From Nitrospira sp. (GTDB lineage Bacteria; Nitrospirota; Nitrospiria; Nitrospirales; Nitrospiraceae), in the NCBI GenBank assembly GCA_030123565.1, contig CP126122.1:3610800-3674799 (forward strand): DNA of 64,000 nt, read 5' to 3'. Positions 23,474-31,631 of the stretch are shown here, in pieces (position 1 is the stretch's first letter; each line of letters begins with the position of its first letter). A program made the position numbers and the translations under genes. The notes under the pieces are model-generated. The model was not told the origin of the DNA and made no database searches. It saw only the letters and a program-made list of their open reading frames with translations.

Positions 23474-23669
23474 GTTCTTTCATCGTGGACCGAATCTCAT
23501 CGGTCAGCGTCGCAAAGAGATCCTTCTTGATCTCAAGCGGCAGACTTTCTCCGCCCGCGGGCAAAAAGAATCCGACGATCTTCCCATGCCGAGTGACGAT
23601 GATCGGTTCTTCCTGTTTGAGCAAGCTGGTGGCATGATCGCGGAATTGGCGAATCGTAGCAGTTTTCAT
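23412..23669 (-). CDS. Phd/YefM-type antitoxin
   Basis: 85 aa. MKTATIRQFRDHATSLLKQEEPIIVTRHGKIVGFFLPA (in pieces) is the Phd/YefM DNA-binding fold, followed by a helical C-terminal tail (EIKKDLFATLTDEIRSTMKERGL) that would wrap the PIN toxin. It likely represses its own operon. The gene is followed at once, with overlap, by the PIN gene. Confidence 0.88.
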   Translation of the reverse strand: MKTATIRQFRDHATSLLKQEEPIIVTRHGKIVGFFLPAGGESLPLEIKKDLFATLTDEIRSTMKERGLAEDAILADFEKTRKTRR

Positions 23670-23727
23670 GTGGTCACCATCGTGGGCACATTTTCACACA
23701 GGCATTTCTGAGGCGTCAAGCGCAGGC

Positions 23728-26373
23728 CTACGGATGGGCCGAACGCCAGTTGTGACCGACGCCCAGATCCACCTTGAGCGGCACCGACAACCCCAGCTTC
23801 GTACCGGTGGCTTCCATCTCCTGCCTCACCAGCCGCTTGGCCTTCTCAAGATCAAGCTCCGGCGCTTCAAAGATCAATTCGTCATGCACCTGGAGAATCA
23901 TCTTGGTGGTCGGCAGTTCGTCATGCAGCCGCCTATGGACATTGATCATGGCCACCTTGATGAGATCCGCGGCAGAACCTTGAATCGGGCTGTTCACGGC
24001 CATACGCTCGCCCATGCCGCGCTGGGCAGGGTCGCCGCTCTGCAATTCCGGGATCGGCCGCCGGCGCCCGAGGATCGTCGTGGTATACCCCTTCGTCTTT
24101 CCCTCTTCGATATTGCGATCCATCAAGGCTCGCACTGCCGCGAACTTTTCGAAAAATGTCTCGATATATTTCTTCGCATCGGCTTGCGAGACGCCGATGT
24201 TCGAGGCCAGGCCGAACGGACTGATCCCGTACACGATCCCAAACACCACGCTCTTCGCCGCGCGCCGCATGTCCCGCGTGACCTGCCCGGCCGGAAGGTT
24301 GAAGATCTCCATCGCCGTGGCCATGTGAATGTCCTCGCCCTGCTCGAACACTTGCAACAGCCGCGGGTCCTGCGAGAGGTGCGCCAGAATGCGGGGTTCG
24401 ACCTGGCTATAGTCGGCGCAGAGCAATTGATGCTCCGGCGCCGCGATGAAGGCTTCACGGATGCGGAGACCGTAGTCTCCCTTGACCGGGATGTTCTGCA
24501 GATTCGGATCGGTGGAGGACAGTCGGCCCGTGGCCGCCACCGTCTGGTTGAGTGAGGTGTGGAGCCGCTTGGTCTCGGGATTCACCAGCTGCGGCAAGGC
24601 ATCGACATAGGTTGATTTGAGCTTGGTCAAGATGCGGTAGTTCAGGATTTGCGCCGGCAGCTCATGCTGGGCGGCCAGTTGCGTGAGCGTGTCTTCATCA
24701 GTGGAGTAACCGGTTTTCGTTTTCCGCAGCGGCTTCAACCCCAATGTCTCGAAGAGCACGGTCGCGAGTTGCTTCGGCGAGCCGATGTTGAACTCACCGC
24801 CCGCCAGGCGATAAATCGTGCCCACCATCTGATCGAGTTCCCGCTCCAACTCCTTGCTCAACCCATGCAAACCCTCCACGTCCAGCAGAAACCCATTGCG
24901 CTCGATCTCGGCCAGCACCGGCACGAGGGGCATTTCCACGTCCTGAAACAACGACAGACTCCCCTCCTCCCTCAGCCGCTCGCGTAACAACGGCGCAACC
25001 TTAGCCGTCACCGCCGCTGCTTCTCCCGTCCGACGGACCAAGCCTTCATCGACATCGAACAGGGACGCAGGCCCCTTGTCTGCCTGCTCGCTCGCCCCGG
25101 TACCGAGCTGATAACTCAGTTGGTCCATGGCGACCGCTTCCAAGGTGTGTGCGCGGCGATTCGGGTTCAACAGATAGTCTGCGACCATCGTGTCGAAGCA
25201 AGGCCCCTCCACCTCCACCCCCTGACGGCGGAACGCCAATAGGGCCGGCTTGAGATCATGCACCGCTTTCGGCCTGTGGGCGTCACGCAGGAACCCGGTG
25301 ATCGGTCGTGGCCAGCCCTGCGCCTCGCCCTGCACAAATGCGGCACCGCCGTCCGGTAGGCCCAACGCACAACCCTGCACCTCCGCCCTCACGCCTGTTT
25401 CGCCGCCCAATAGGCAGGCAACCCCCACAATGTCTTCATCTCGCAGCCTCTTGAGAAAGGCCTCGGCTCCGACGGCATCGTGGATCTGCTCGACCTCGGC
25501 CCCCAACCGATTTTGCTCAGGCGTATCACCTTGAAACGTCTTGGCCAGCGTCATGAACTCCAGCTCTCGCAACAGTCCCACCAATGTCTCGGTATGCGGC
25601 ACTTTCGCCTGGAACCGAGCCAGGTCGAACTCGATCGGACAATCCAATTGAATCGTCGCCAGGCGCTTGCTCATGCGCGCGTTGTCGCCCTGCTCCAGCA
25701 AAAGATTCTTGGTTTTGGTCGAGGTCACTTCCTCAATGCGGTTCAATAGCTCATCGATGGTGCCGAACTGCGTGATCAATTTCACCGCCGTCTTCTCGCC
25801 GATCCCCTTCACACCGGGAATGTTGTCGCTCGTATCGCCCATAAGGCCCATCACCTCGACGACCCGCGCCGGCTCCACCCCGAATCGTGCCTGCGAATCC
25901 GCTTCGCCGAACCATTTGTCCTTCACCGGATCGTAAATGCGCGTCTTCGGCGTGAGCAGCTGAAACATGTCCTTGTCACTGGTCACGATCGCCACCTCAA
26001 GGCCATTGGCTTCCGCCTTGCGCGCCAAGGTGCCGATCAGATCGTCGGCCTCGTACCCCGCCTGCCTGATCACCGGCACCGACAAAGCTTCCACCACGCG
26101 ATGGATGTAAGGAACCTGCGCGCTCATGCCTTGCGGCATCGGAGGCCGCTGCGCCTTGTACTCCTTGAAGGCCTCATGGCGATGGGTCGGCCCCTTCTCG
26201 TCGAAGACCACTGCGACATAGTCAGGCCGATGGTCCCGCAGGACCTTCAACAGCATGGTCGTGAAACCATAGACGGCGTTGGTCTGCAGGCCTTTGGAAT
26301 TGGACAGCGGCGGCAAGGCAAAGAACGCCCGGTAGATGTAGGCGCTGCCGTCGATCAGATATAACGTTGGCAC
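23728..26373 (-). CDS. polA: DNA polymerase I
   Basis: 881 aa, full length. Residues 1 to about 290: 5'-3' exonuclease (LYLIDGSAYIYRAFFALPPL; DTSDNIPGVKGIGEKTA). About 310-490: 3'-5' exonuclease fold, but its metal ligands are gone: IVGVACLLGGETG replaces the D-x-E strand, HDLKPALLAF replaces NLKYD, and GEAAAVT lacks the final Asp. About 500-881: polymerase, with motif A LCADYSQVEPRILAH, motif B RRAAKSVVFGIVYG and motif C LQVHDELIFE intact. It fills gaps and removes Okazaki primers but is probably non-proofreading, like Taq polymerase. It is monocistronic. Confidence 0.97.
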   Translation of the reverse strand: MPTLYLIDGSAYIYRAFFALPPLSNSKGLQTNAVYGFTTMLLKVLRDHRPDYVAVVFDEKGPTHRHEAFKEYKAQRPPMPQGMSAQVPYIHRVVEALSVPVIRQAGYEADDLIGTLARKAEANGLEVAIVTSDKDMFQLLTPKTRIYDPVKDKWFGEADSQARFGVEPARVVEVMGLMGDTSDNIPGVKGIGEKTAVKLITQFGTIDELLNRIEEVTSTKTKNLLLEQGDNARMSKRLATIQLDCPIEFDLARFQAKVPHTETLVGLLRELEFMTLAKTFQGDTPEQNRLGAEVEQIHDAVGAEAFLKRLRDEDIVGVACLLGGETGVRAEVQGCALGLPDGGAAFVQGEAQGWPRPITGFLRDAHRPKAVHDLKPALLAFRRQGVEVEGPCFDTMVADYLLNPNRRAHTLEAVAMDQLSYQLGTGASEQADKGPASLFDVDEGLVRRTGEAAAVTAKVAPLLRERLREEGSLSLFQDVEMPLVPVLAEIERNGFLLDVEGLHGLSKELERELDQMVGTIYRLAGGEFNIGSPKQLATVLFETLGLKPLRKTKTGYSTDEDTLTQLAAQHELPAQILNYRILTKLKSTYVDALPQLVNPETKRLHTSLNQTVAATGRLSSTDPNLQNIPVKGDYGLRIREAFIAAPEHQLLCADYSQVEPRILAHLSQDPRLLQVFEQGEDIHMATAMEIFNLPAGQVTRDMRRAAKSVVFGIVYGISPFGLASNIGVSQADAKKYIETFFEKFAAVRALMDRNIEEGKTKGYTTTILGRRRPIPELQSGDPAQRGMGERMAVNSPIQGSAADLIKVAMINVHRRLHDELPTTKMILQVHDELIFEAPELDLEKAKRLVRQEMEATGTKLGLSVPLKVDLGVGHNWRSAHP

Positions 26374-26441
26374 GTGAAAGCCTCTTAGCTATCAGCTCAT
26401 GAGTGATCAAGAACGCGAGAAGAAGGTCTCCACGCCTCGCA

Positions 26442-26470
26442 ATTATAAGCAACCACCTGTCTCGAAAATC
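26442..26470 (-). promoter_or_regulatory. candidate polA promoter
   Basis: A perfect TATAAT (minus strand, 26442-26447) about 70 bases before the polA start; the -35 region 17-18 bases above is poor, so only the -10 box is convincing. Confidence 0.35.
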
Positions 26471-26504
26471 CCAACGCTGTATGCTGAGAGTTGATAACTG
26501 AATG

Positions 26505-26939
26505 CTATGGATCCGGCGCGATGACCAGCGGCGGCTTGTTAAACTTGGCCCGCATGGCGTTGATCGTGCTGAGAACGGTCGATTGCCCCACGATCTTGGC
26601 CTCCAGGCGCCGCTTGCCAGGAAATTCGATCAACGAAAGGCCGATCAACATCGTCAGCACCCCCTGCCCCGGCAGGAACAGCATGAGGAAGCCGGCAAAG
26701 AGAAAAATCGCCCCCACGACATTCTTCACGATGTGCCCGACGAGCCGAAGGATCGGATGGTGGTTCTCCATCCAGGGACGCGGTTTGCGGATGTCGAAAT
26801 AGTCGGCCGGCAGCCGCATGAGAATAATGGGAATCGCGATGAGGGTCCCCACGAACATGAACACGGAGGAGACGGCGAACCCGATCAAGACATTGGCCGG
26901 CACATAGGATTCGATCTGCGTCAGGAACTCGCTCATCAC
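26505..26939 (-). CDS. PGPGW-type small membrane protein
   Basis: 144 aa (or 143 from the second Met). There are two membrane regions: ANVLIGFAVSSVFMFVGTLIAIPIIL near the start, and NVVGAIFLFAGFLMLFLPGQGVLTMLIGLSLI, which holds the LPGQG variant of the PGPGW signature. Between them PADYFDIRKPRPWMENHHPILR is conserved in relatives. The C-terminus is basic and cytoplasmic. Function unknown. It stands alone between polA and a divergent small exported protein. Confidence 0.8.
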   Translation of the reverse strand: MMSEFLTQIESYVPANVLIGFAVSSVFMFVGTLIAIPIILMRLPADYFDIRKPRPWMENHHPILRLVGHIVKNVVGAIFLFAGFLMLFLPGQGVLTMLIGLSLIEFPGKRRLEAKIVGQSTVLSTINAMRAKFNKPPLVIAPDP

Positions 26940-27032
26940 CGGCGCATCCTAGCATGGGGCTTCGCGCGGCGGAAAGGGTGTCACGGCAAGGCGGGTTTAC
27001 GTTCCCTGCGCCCCAGGCTATAATTCCACACC

Positions 27033-27437
27033 ATGCTGCCCCAGCGACCCAGCAGCGCATTCGGGAAGACCGTCCTCTCACGAGGCTGCCGCGTGGTGGC
27101 CCTCGGCACGCTCCTGTCGCTGAGCAACGTCGGCCTGGATGGTCGTGCGGCCCAAGCGGCCGATGCCAACTCCGCTCCCACGGAATCGGATCTTCAGATC
27201 GACATCACCAAAATCGGGCTCGGCAAAGAGGTGGTCATCACCAAGGGCAGCAAAGAATGGTTCATGCGGGTGGAAGTCACGCCGGAGAATTCCGTGGTGG
27301 TGCGGCAGGAAAAGGAAGGTGAGCACTACCTCCTCGACGAGAGCGAGATGCACGATCGCGCCATGACCCCCGCTGAAGTCGATACCGCGATCACCGATTT
27401 TGTAAACAGCGTCAAAACCAGGCAACAGATCAAGTAA
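27033..27437 (+). CDS. small exported protein of unknown function
   Basis: 134 aa: N-terminal signal-like segment (GCRVVALGTLLSLSNVGLDGRAAQAAD), then a small beta-rich domain (LQIDITKIGLGKEVVITKGSKEWFMRVEVTPENSVVV in pieces) and a helical end (MTPAEVDTAITDFVNSVKTRQ). No recognised family. It lies 4 bases before the DsrE-like gene, so the two are cotranscribed; the DsrE protein is cytoplasmic, so the link is unclear. Confidence 0.75.
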   Translation: MLPQRPSSAFGKTVLSRGCRVVALGTLLSLSNVGLDGRAAQAADANSAPTESDLQIDITKIGLGKEVVITKGSKEWFMRVEVTPENSVVVRQEKEGEHYLLDESEMHDRAMTPAEVDTAITDFVNSVKTRQQIK

Positions 27438-27441
27438 CACT

Positions 27442-27861
27442 ATGTCGGCCAAGCCCAAGTTCGTCATCTTCGCGCACAACGCCACCTACGACAAACTGCA
27501 TCAGGTCGCGACCCTCGGCCTCACGGCCGCCGCCATGGGCAAGGACGTCATCGTCGTCCTCCTGTTTTGGACGATTAAGAAGCTGGCCGAGGGCAAGATC
27601 GATATGATCGACTTCCCGCCGGAATACGCCGCTTCCGCGGAACAGGTCGCCGGGCTCCTGAAGGAGAAGAAGGTTCCGACGATCTCCGAAATGTTTCACG
27701 AAGCCCGCCTCGTCGGACAGTTTCGCCTCATCGCCTGCAGCGCAGGCCTGGAATATATGGGCGTGGAGGCGGGCGCGGTGGAGCGACGCGTGGATGAAGT
27801 CCTCGGTCTCCCCTCCATCCTCTCCCTGACCGCACATGCGGAAACGAAACTGTTTATTTGA
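27442..27861 (+). CDS. DsrE/DsrF-like protein
   Basis: 139 aa. Rossmann-like DsrE fold: FVIFAHNATYDKLHQVATLGLTAAAMGKDVIVVLLFW (in pieces), then FRLIACSAGLEYMGVE with the conserved position of the sulfur-carrier cysteine (C in IACSAGLEYM). DsrE/TusD-type proteins pass persulfide sulfur in oxidation or tRNA-thiolation relays. It is similar in plan to the DsrE-like protein encoded at 30.9-31.4 kb next to a TusA. Confidence 0.85.
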   Translation: MSAKPKFVIFAHNATYDKLHQVATLGLTAAAMGKDVIVVLLFWTIKKLAEGKIDMIDFPPEYAASAEQVAGLLKEKKVPTISEMFHEARLVGQFRLIACSAGLEYMGVEAGAVERRVDEVLGLPSILSLTAHAETKLFI

Positions 27862-27929
27862 CGGCCGCGAGGCGTGAAACGTCAGGGGTGAGGCGAGCCG
27901 TCTTCCCCCTCACGCTTTCCCGTTTACGC

Positions 27930-28589
27930 CTAACGCGACTTCGTGACCCCGACCCGTTCGCAGTACTTCGCGATCTTGCACTTGCTGCAGAAGGGGGAGA
28001 CCGGTTGGCAGAGGTTCTGGCCGTAGGGCACAAGCAGATCGTTGAAGATGATCCAATATTTGCGGGGCAGTTTGTCGCGGAGTGCCTGCTCGGTCTCGTC
28101 GGGATTCTTGGTCTTCACATAGCCCCACCGGTTGCTGATCCGATGCACATGGATATCGACGCAAATCCCCGGTTTTTCATACCCGACCGTGACCACCAGA
28201 TTCGCCGTCTTCCGCCCCACTCCCGGCAACGTCAGCAACTCGTCGATCGTATCAGGCACCAGGCCTTCGTATCGTTCGAGAAGCTTGGTGCAAATCTGCC
28301 GGATCTGTTTCGCCTTGGTCCGGTAGAACCCGACTGGGTAGATGGCCTGTTCAATGGTCGAAGCCGTCAGCTTCTGCATGGTAGCCGGGGTCGAGGCGAG
28401 GGCAAAGAGCCGCGCACAGGCTTCGGCGGTCGTCTTGTCTTTGGTCCGCAGGCTGAGCAGGCAGGAGATCAATACGAGGAAGGGATCGCGTCCAGACTGT
28501 CTGGCCACGACACCGACGACCGGCTCAGGCCAGCGGGCGATTTCCCGCTGGACCGTTCGGATGACGGCGTGAATGTCTTGCGCCAGCAT
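27930..28589 (-). CDS. nth: endonuclease III (DNA glycosylase/AP lyase)
   Basis: 219 aa. Base-excision repair glycosylase removing oxidised pyrimidines. Helix-hairpin-helix LLTLPGVGRKTANLVV with the catalytic Lys, then the aspartate in ICVDIHVHRISNRWG, and the C-terminal [4Fe-4S] motif C-x6-C-x2-C-x5-C (LCQPVSPFCSKCKIAKYC). The start is ATG 28589 (MLAQDIHAVIR); an in-frame open stretch to 28688 overlaps rpsU and is rejected. It follows rpsU by 71 bases. Confidence 0.94.
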   Translation of the reverse strand: MLAQDIHAVIRTVQREIARWPEPVVGVVARQSGRDPFLVLISCLLSLRTKDKTTAEACARLFALASTPATMQKLTASTIEQAIYPVGFYRTKAKQIRQICTKLLERYEGLVPDTIDELLTLPGVGRKTANLVVTVGYEKPGICVDIHVHRISNRWGYVKTKNPDETEQALRDKLPRKYWIIFNDLLVPYGQNLCQPVSPFCSKCKIAKYCERVGVTKSR

Positions 28590-28660
28590 GGCTTTGCATG
28601 GAAAGGGAGTGGAACAGGAGCTGTGTGAAAAGGTCGACGGAGGGAGCGGATGCCGGACGA

Positions 28661-28855
28661 CTAGTCTGACCGTCTCTTCGCGAGCCACTTCTGCCGGCGA
28701 CGCTGAGCCTCTCGCTCTTTCGCCTTTTTGCGGACACTTGGCTTTTCGTAATACCGGCGGCGCTTCAGTTCGCGGAACAATCCTTCGCCCGCCAATTTCT
28801 TCTTGGCGACCTTCAGGGCTTTTTCGACATTGTTATTGAAGACCTTGATTTCCAT
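28661..28855 (-). CDS. rpsU: 30S ribosomal protein bS21
   Basis: 64 aa, very basic. MEIKVFNNNVEKALKVAKKKL then LFRELKRRRYYEKPSVRKKAKEREAQRR (in two parts) is bS21. It sits between the formiminotransferase-cyclodeaminase gene (23 bases upstream) and nth, not in the usual rpsU-dnaG-rpoD set, a common arrangement in some phyla. Confidence 0.96.
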   Translation of the reverse strand: MEIKVFNNNVEKALKVAKKKLAGEGLFRELKRRRYYEKPSVRKKAKEREAQRRRQKWLAKRRSD

Positions 28856-28878
28856 CGTCGGCTACCTTCGACCCTCTT

Positions 28879-30438
28879 TCACCGAAGTTTCAAAATATTC
28901 AACATGTTTTGCGGCCACGAATCGAAGGGCGGAGTGTAGCATAGCGATTTCGCATCTACAAGCATTTGTTCCGCGGCTGAGAATCGATCCCGGATCGATG
29001 CAATAAGCTGCTGATTTGGTTGGACTTTCATGTTCTCGTCGACCATTCCAAGGCATCCATCGATGACGGCGTCCGCCAGGCGCATCCCCATGGTGAGATC
29101 GGGCTGGACCTCCGGCTTCGCCTGCGACAAGAGCCCTCGCAGGAGCGGGATGATCTCGCATGAGAGTTTTACTATCTCCATGGGAACCTCCGTCGCCGCC
29201 AACAGGTTCGACGAAAGCTGGAGCGCGCGATCGGGGTGGGTGAGCGGAAGCTTGCTCGCCTGGAGCACCTGCGCATAGACGTCACGATCGACCTGCACCA
29301 ATTCATGGAGACGCGTTCGAATCTCGGATAGACGAGTTTCGACCGCCCGTGCCCGATTCAGCTTGGCCACCATGACTCCCAACGAGGCTGCGAACGCGGC
29401 CGAGAGGGCCCCCACACTACCCCCTGTCAATCCATGGGTTTCCACCGTCGGCCCATCGACTGCCCCGGCCTTCACCGGCGGCGGTTTTTCCTTCTGCAAC
29501 TGCGACACCGTCAGCCGTCCGAACGCCTCGCGCGACTCGGAACTGTCCAGTCGCGCTTCCAGTACCTGCCGCCCCTCGAATCGATCGAGGCGAAGCGCCT
29601 GTCGGGCGGTTTCAATGAGCGCCTGCTCCGGCACCAACCCGACGATTTCGGTCCCGGCCAATTCCACCCCATGGACCTCCGCCTCCCGCTGAACCGCGGC
29701 GAAGACAACATGGAGCGGCGTCTCCTCGTAGTTCGTCAGGTTCATCGAGACCTGCACCAGACCCTGGCTTTTCAACTCCACCCCGATCGCCTTGACGAAC
29801 GGGAGGCCGCCGCTGGATTGCCGAACGGCCTTGGCGATGGCGTCGGCGACTGCGAGGTCCCGGCTCTTCAGGTTCACGTTGAAGGCGATGAGCGGCCAAC
29901 GCGCCCCCACCACCGTGGCCCCGGCCGTCTGGTGCAGGTGCTTCGGACCGAAGTCCGGAACCCAGGCCTGGTCGGTTTCCATGCGAGCCGCCAGCCCCTT
30001 CATGCCGCCTTTGCGAATCCATTCGAGATTCGTACGCTCAGGCCGTGAGGCCGCCTGCTCGTAGAGAAACACCGGGATCTTCAGCTCGTTCCCGATCCGT
30101 TGACCGACCATCCTTGCCAGCTGCACACAATCCTGCATGCCGACACTGCGGATGGGCACGAAGGGGATGACATCCGTCGCGCCGACCCGAGGATGTTGGC
30201 CATGGTGGCTGCGTAGATCGATCAATTGGGAGGCGATCCGAGCCATCTGAAAAGCAACCTCGGCTACGGCATAGGGACGGCCGGCGAACGTGACGACCGA
30301 ACGATGGTGGTCCTGATCCATCGTCTTGTCCAATAACGCCGCACCCGGCACCGAACGGACCACGTCGACCAAGGCCCGCAGGACGTCGGGGTTCCGGCCT
30401 TCACTGAAGTTCGGCACACATTCGACGACCTGATTCAC
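28879..30438 (-). CDS. glutamate formiminotransferase / formiminotetrahydrofolate cyclodeaminase fusion
   Basis: 519 aa. Residues 1 to about 310: formiminotransferase domains (VVECVPNFSEGRNPDVLRALVD; HHGQHPRVGATDVIPFVPI; VQVSMNLTNYEETPLHVVFAAV). About 330-519: all-helical cyclodeaminase (GGSVGALSAAFAASLGVMVAKL; DAVIDGCLGMVD). It moves the formimino group of N-formiminoglutamate to tetrahydrofolate and releases ammonia, as the mammalian FTCD does with one polypeptide. No histidine-degradation genes are in view, so its role may be one-carbon folate metabolism. It leads a unit with rpsU and nth. Confidence 0.92.
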   Translation of the reverse strand: MNQVVECVPNFSEGRNPDVLRALVDVVRSVPGAALLDKTMDQDHHRSVVTFAGRPYAVAEVAFQMARIASQLIDLRSHHGQHPRVGATDVIPFVPIRSVGMQDCVQLARMVGQRIGNELKIPVFLYEQAASRPERTNLEWIRKGGMKGLAARMETDQAWVPDFGPKHLHQTAGATVVGARWPLIAFNVNLKSRDLAVADAIAKAVRQSSGGLPFVKAIGVELKSQGLVQVSMNLTNYEETPLHVVFAAVQREAEVHGVELAGTEIVGLVPEQALIETARQALRLDRFEGRQVLEARLDSSESREAFGRLTVSQLQKEKPPPVKAGAVDGPTVETHGLTGGSVGALSAAFAASLGVMVAKLNRARAVETRLSEIRTRLHELVQVDRDVYAQVLQASKLPLTHPDRALQLSSNLLAATEVPMEIVKLSCEIIPLLRGLLSQAKPEVQPDLTMGMRLADAVIDGCLGMVDENMKVQPNQQLIASIRDRFSAAEQMLVDAKSLCYTPPFDSWPQNMLNILKLR

Positions 30439-30500
30439 ACCTTCCCTCTCTCGCCGCCGCCTTCAACCGGCAGACTGCCTCGCCCCATGAATCCAAGGCA

Positions 30501-30540
30501 AGAAAAAAGCCGGAGGCTGGTGATCATGCCCTCCGGCTTT
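30501..30540 (-). terminator. Rho-independent terminator of the TusA-DsrE unit
   Basis: Stem AAGCCGGAGG/CCTCCGGCTT (30507-30516 with 30530-30539) followed on the minus strand by TTTTTTC; 44 bases after the tusA-like stop. Confidence 0.9.
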
Positions 30541-30583
30541 GCATAGCATGACAGCCTCGCACCCGCGCGCCTGTCGCTGATTG

Positions 30584-30829
30584 CTACTTGGTTTTCTTGA
30601 CGAAGGCCTTGTAGATCCGCTTGGAAGAACTCTGCTCCTCTTCCATCCCCACCATTTCATGGCCGGTGGTCTGGCACCAGGCCGGCATGTCCTTCTTAAT
30701 GCCTTCGTCGTCCGAGACGACTTCCAATACCTGGCCGGTCGTGAGTTCCTTGATCTTCTTCGAGGTCAAAATAATCGGCATGGGACAAAAATACCCCAGC
30801 GTATCGAGTTTCACATCAGCCTGCATCAT
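30584..30829 (-). CDS. TusA-like sulfur carrier protein
   Basis: 81 aa. VKLDTLGYFCPMPIILTSKKIKEL carries the CPxP motif with C15, the persulfide cysteine of the TusA/SirA/YedF family. The helix-strand order DTLGYFCPMP...VLEVVSDDEGIKKDMPAWCQTTGHEMV is complete. With the DsrE-like gene 21 bases upstream it forms a sulfur-transfer pair, as in TusA-DsrE modules of sulfur-oxidising and other lithotrophs. The gene ends at a clear terminator. Confidence 0.93.
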   Translation of the reverse strand: MMQADVKLDTLGYFCPMPIILTSKKIKELTTGQVLEVVSDDEGIKKDMPAWCQTTGHEMVGMEEEQSSSKRIYKAFVKKTK

Positions 30830-30850
30830 GCAGCTCCCTCAGCCCCTCTT

Positions 30851-31381
30851 TTATATGAACAGGTTGACCGCACCCTGCTTGGCTTCGGCCAGGTAGGTGG
30901 TCACACCGGCGAACTGGTCGATTCCGTCGATCAACGTATCCTTCGTAATGCCCATCAAACCCATCGTCGTCGTGCAGGCGATGAAACGAACCCCCAGGTC
31001 CAGCGCCGTCTCCATCAGCTCCGGCACCCCCGGCATGCGATTCTGTTTCATGACCACTTGCATCATCTTCGTGCCCAGGCCCCAGAAGTGGAAGCGAGAC
31101 AGCGGCAGGGTTTCGGCCCCGCCCTTGTTGAGGAACCCGAACATGCGGCGCAACCAGTCGGTGGCCGAGCTGGCCGCTCCCTTCTTGCGGATCGTGTTGA
31201 GTCCCCAGAAGGTAAAGAAGACCGTCACCTGCATGCCCATGGCTGCCGCGCCGGTAGCGATAATGAAGGCGGCCATGGCCCGATCCAAGTCTCCGCTCAG
31301 GAGGACGATCGTGACACGATCAGGCTTCGATTCTCGAAGTTCCGCCAGGGCAGCAGTCGGTTCGATTTGTGCGGTCGTCAT
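30851..31381 (-). CDS. DsrE-like (DsrE/F/H, peroxiredoxin-family) protein
   Basis: 176 aa. After a short disordered start, VTIVLLSGDLDRAMAAFIIATGAAAMGMQVTVFFTFWGL (in pieces) is the DsrE/TusD-like core of the DsrE2 type, with a central insertion (KKGAASSATDWLRRMFGFLNKGGAETLPLS). VRFIACTTTMGLMGI carries the conserved cysteine. It precedes tusA on the same transcript and is driven by a near-consensus promoter. The pair is likely to relay sulfur to an unknown acceptor. Confidence 0.9.
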   Translation of the reverse strand: MTTAQIEPTAALAELRESKPDRVTIVLLSGDLDRAMAAFIIATGAAAMGMQVTVFFTFWGLNTIRKKGAASSATDWLRRMFGFLNKGGAETLPLSRFHFWGLGTKMMQVVMKQNRMPGVPELMETALDLGVRFIACTTTMGLMGITKDTLIDGIDQFAGVTTYLAEAKQGAVNLFI

Positions 31382-31436
31382 CGGATCACCTCACGTCTCG
31401 GAGTGCGGACGGTGCCATCAAAATCAGTCGAAAAAG

Positions 31437-31466
31437 ACTATAGTCTCCGCTTCTTTTTCTTGTCAA
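31437..31466 (-). promoter_or_regulatory. strong sigma70-type promoter of the DsrE-TusA unit
   Basis: On the minus strand TTGACA and TATAGT with an 18-base spacer, giving a leader of about 50 bases before the DsrE-like gene. The best-formed promoter in the window, facing away from the Rieske oxygenase promoter. Confidence 0.75.
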
Positions 31467-31540
31467 GAAATACGGACCGCACGCGAGCTTCCCGAGGCAC
31501 GTCGAGCCGGGATGAGTGCTTGAGACGGGCAGGCGGTTGC

Positions 31541-31569
31541 TTGACCTGTTGCAGACCCGCCGTTATAGT
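31541..31569 (+). promoter_or_regulatory. sigma70-type promoter of the Rieske oxygenase gene
   Basis: TTGACC (31541-31546) and TATAGT (31564-31569) with a 17-base spacer; start of transcription expected near 31576, about 56 bases before the ATG. Confidence 0.7.
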
Positions 31570-31631
31570 CCATTCGTCACTCATCATCACTCACGGGCTG
31601 TTTCAGCCTATCGCAGATCGCGTCATTCTTC

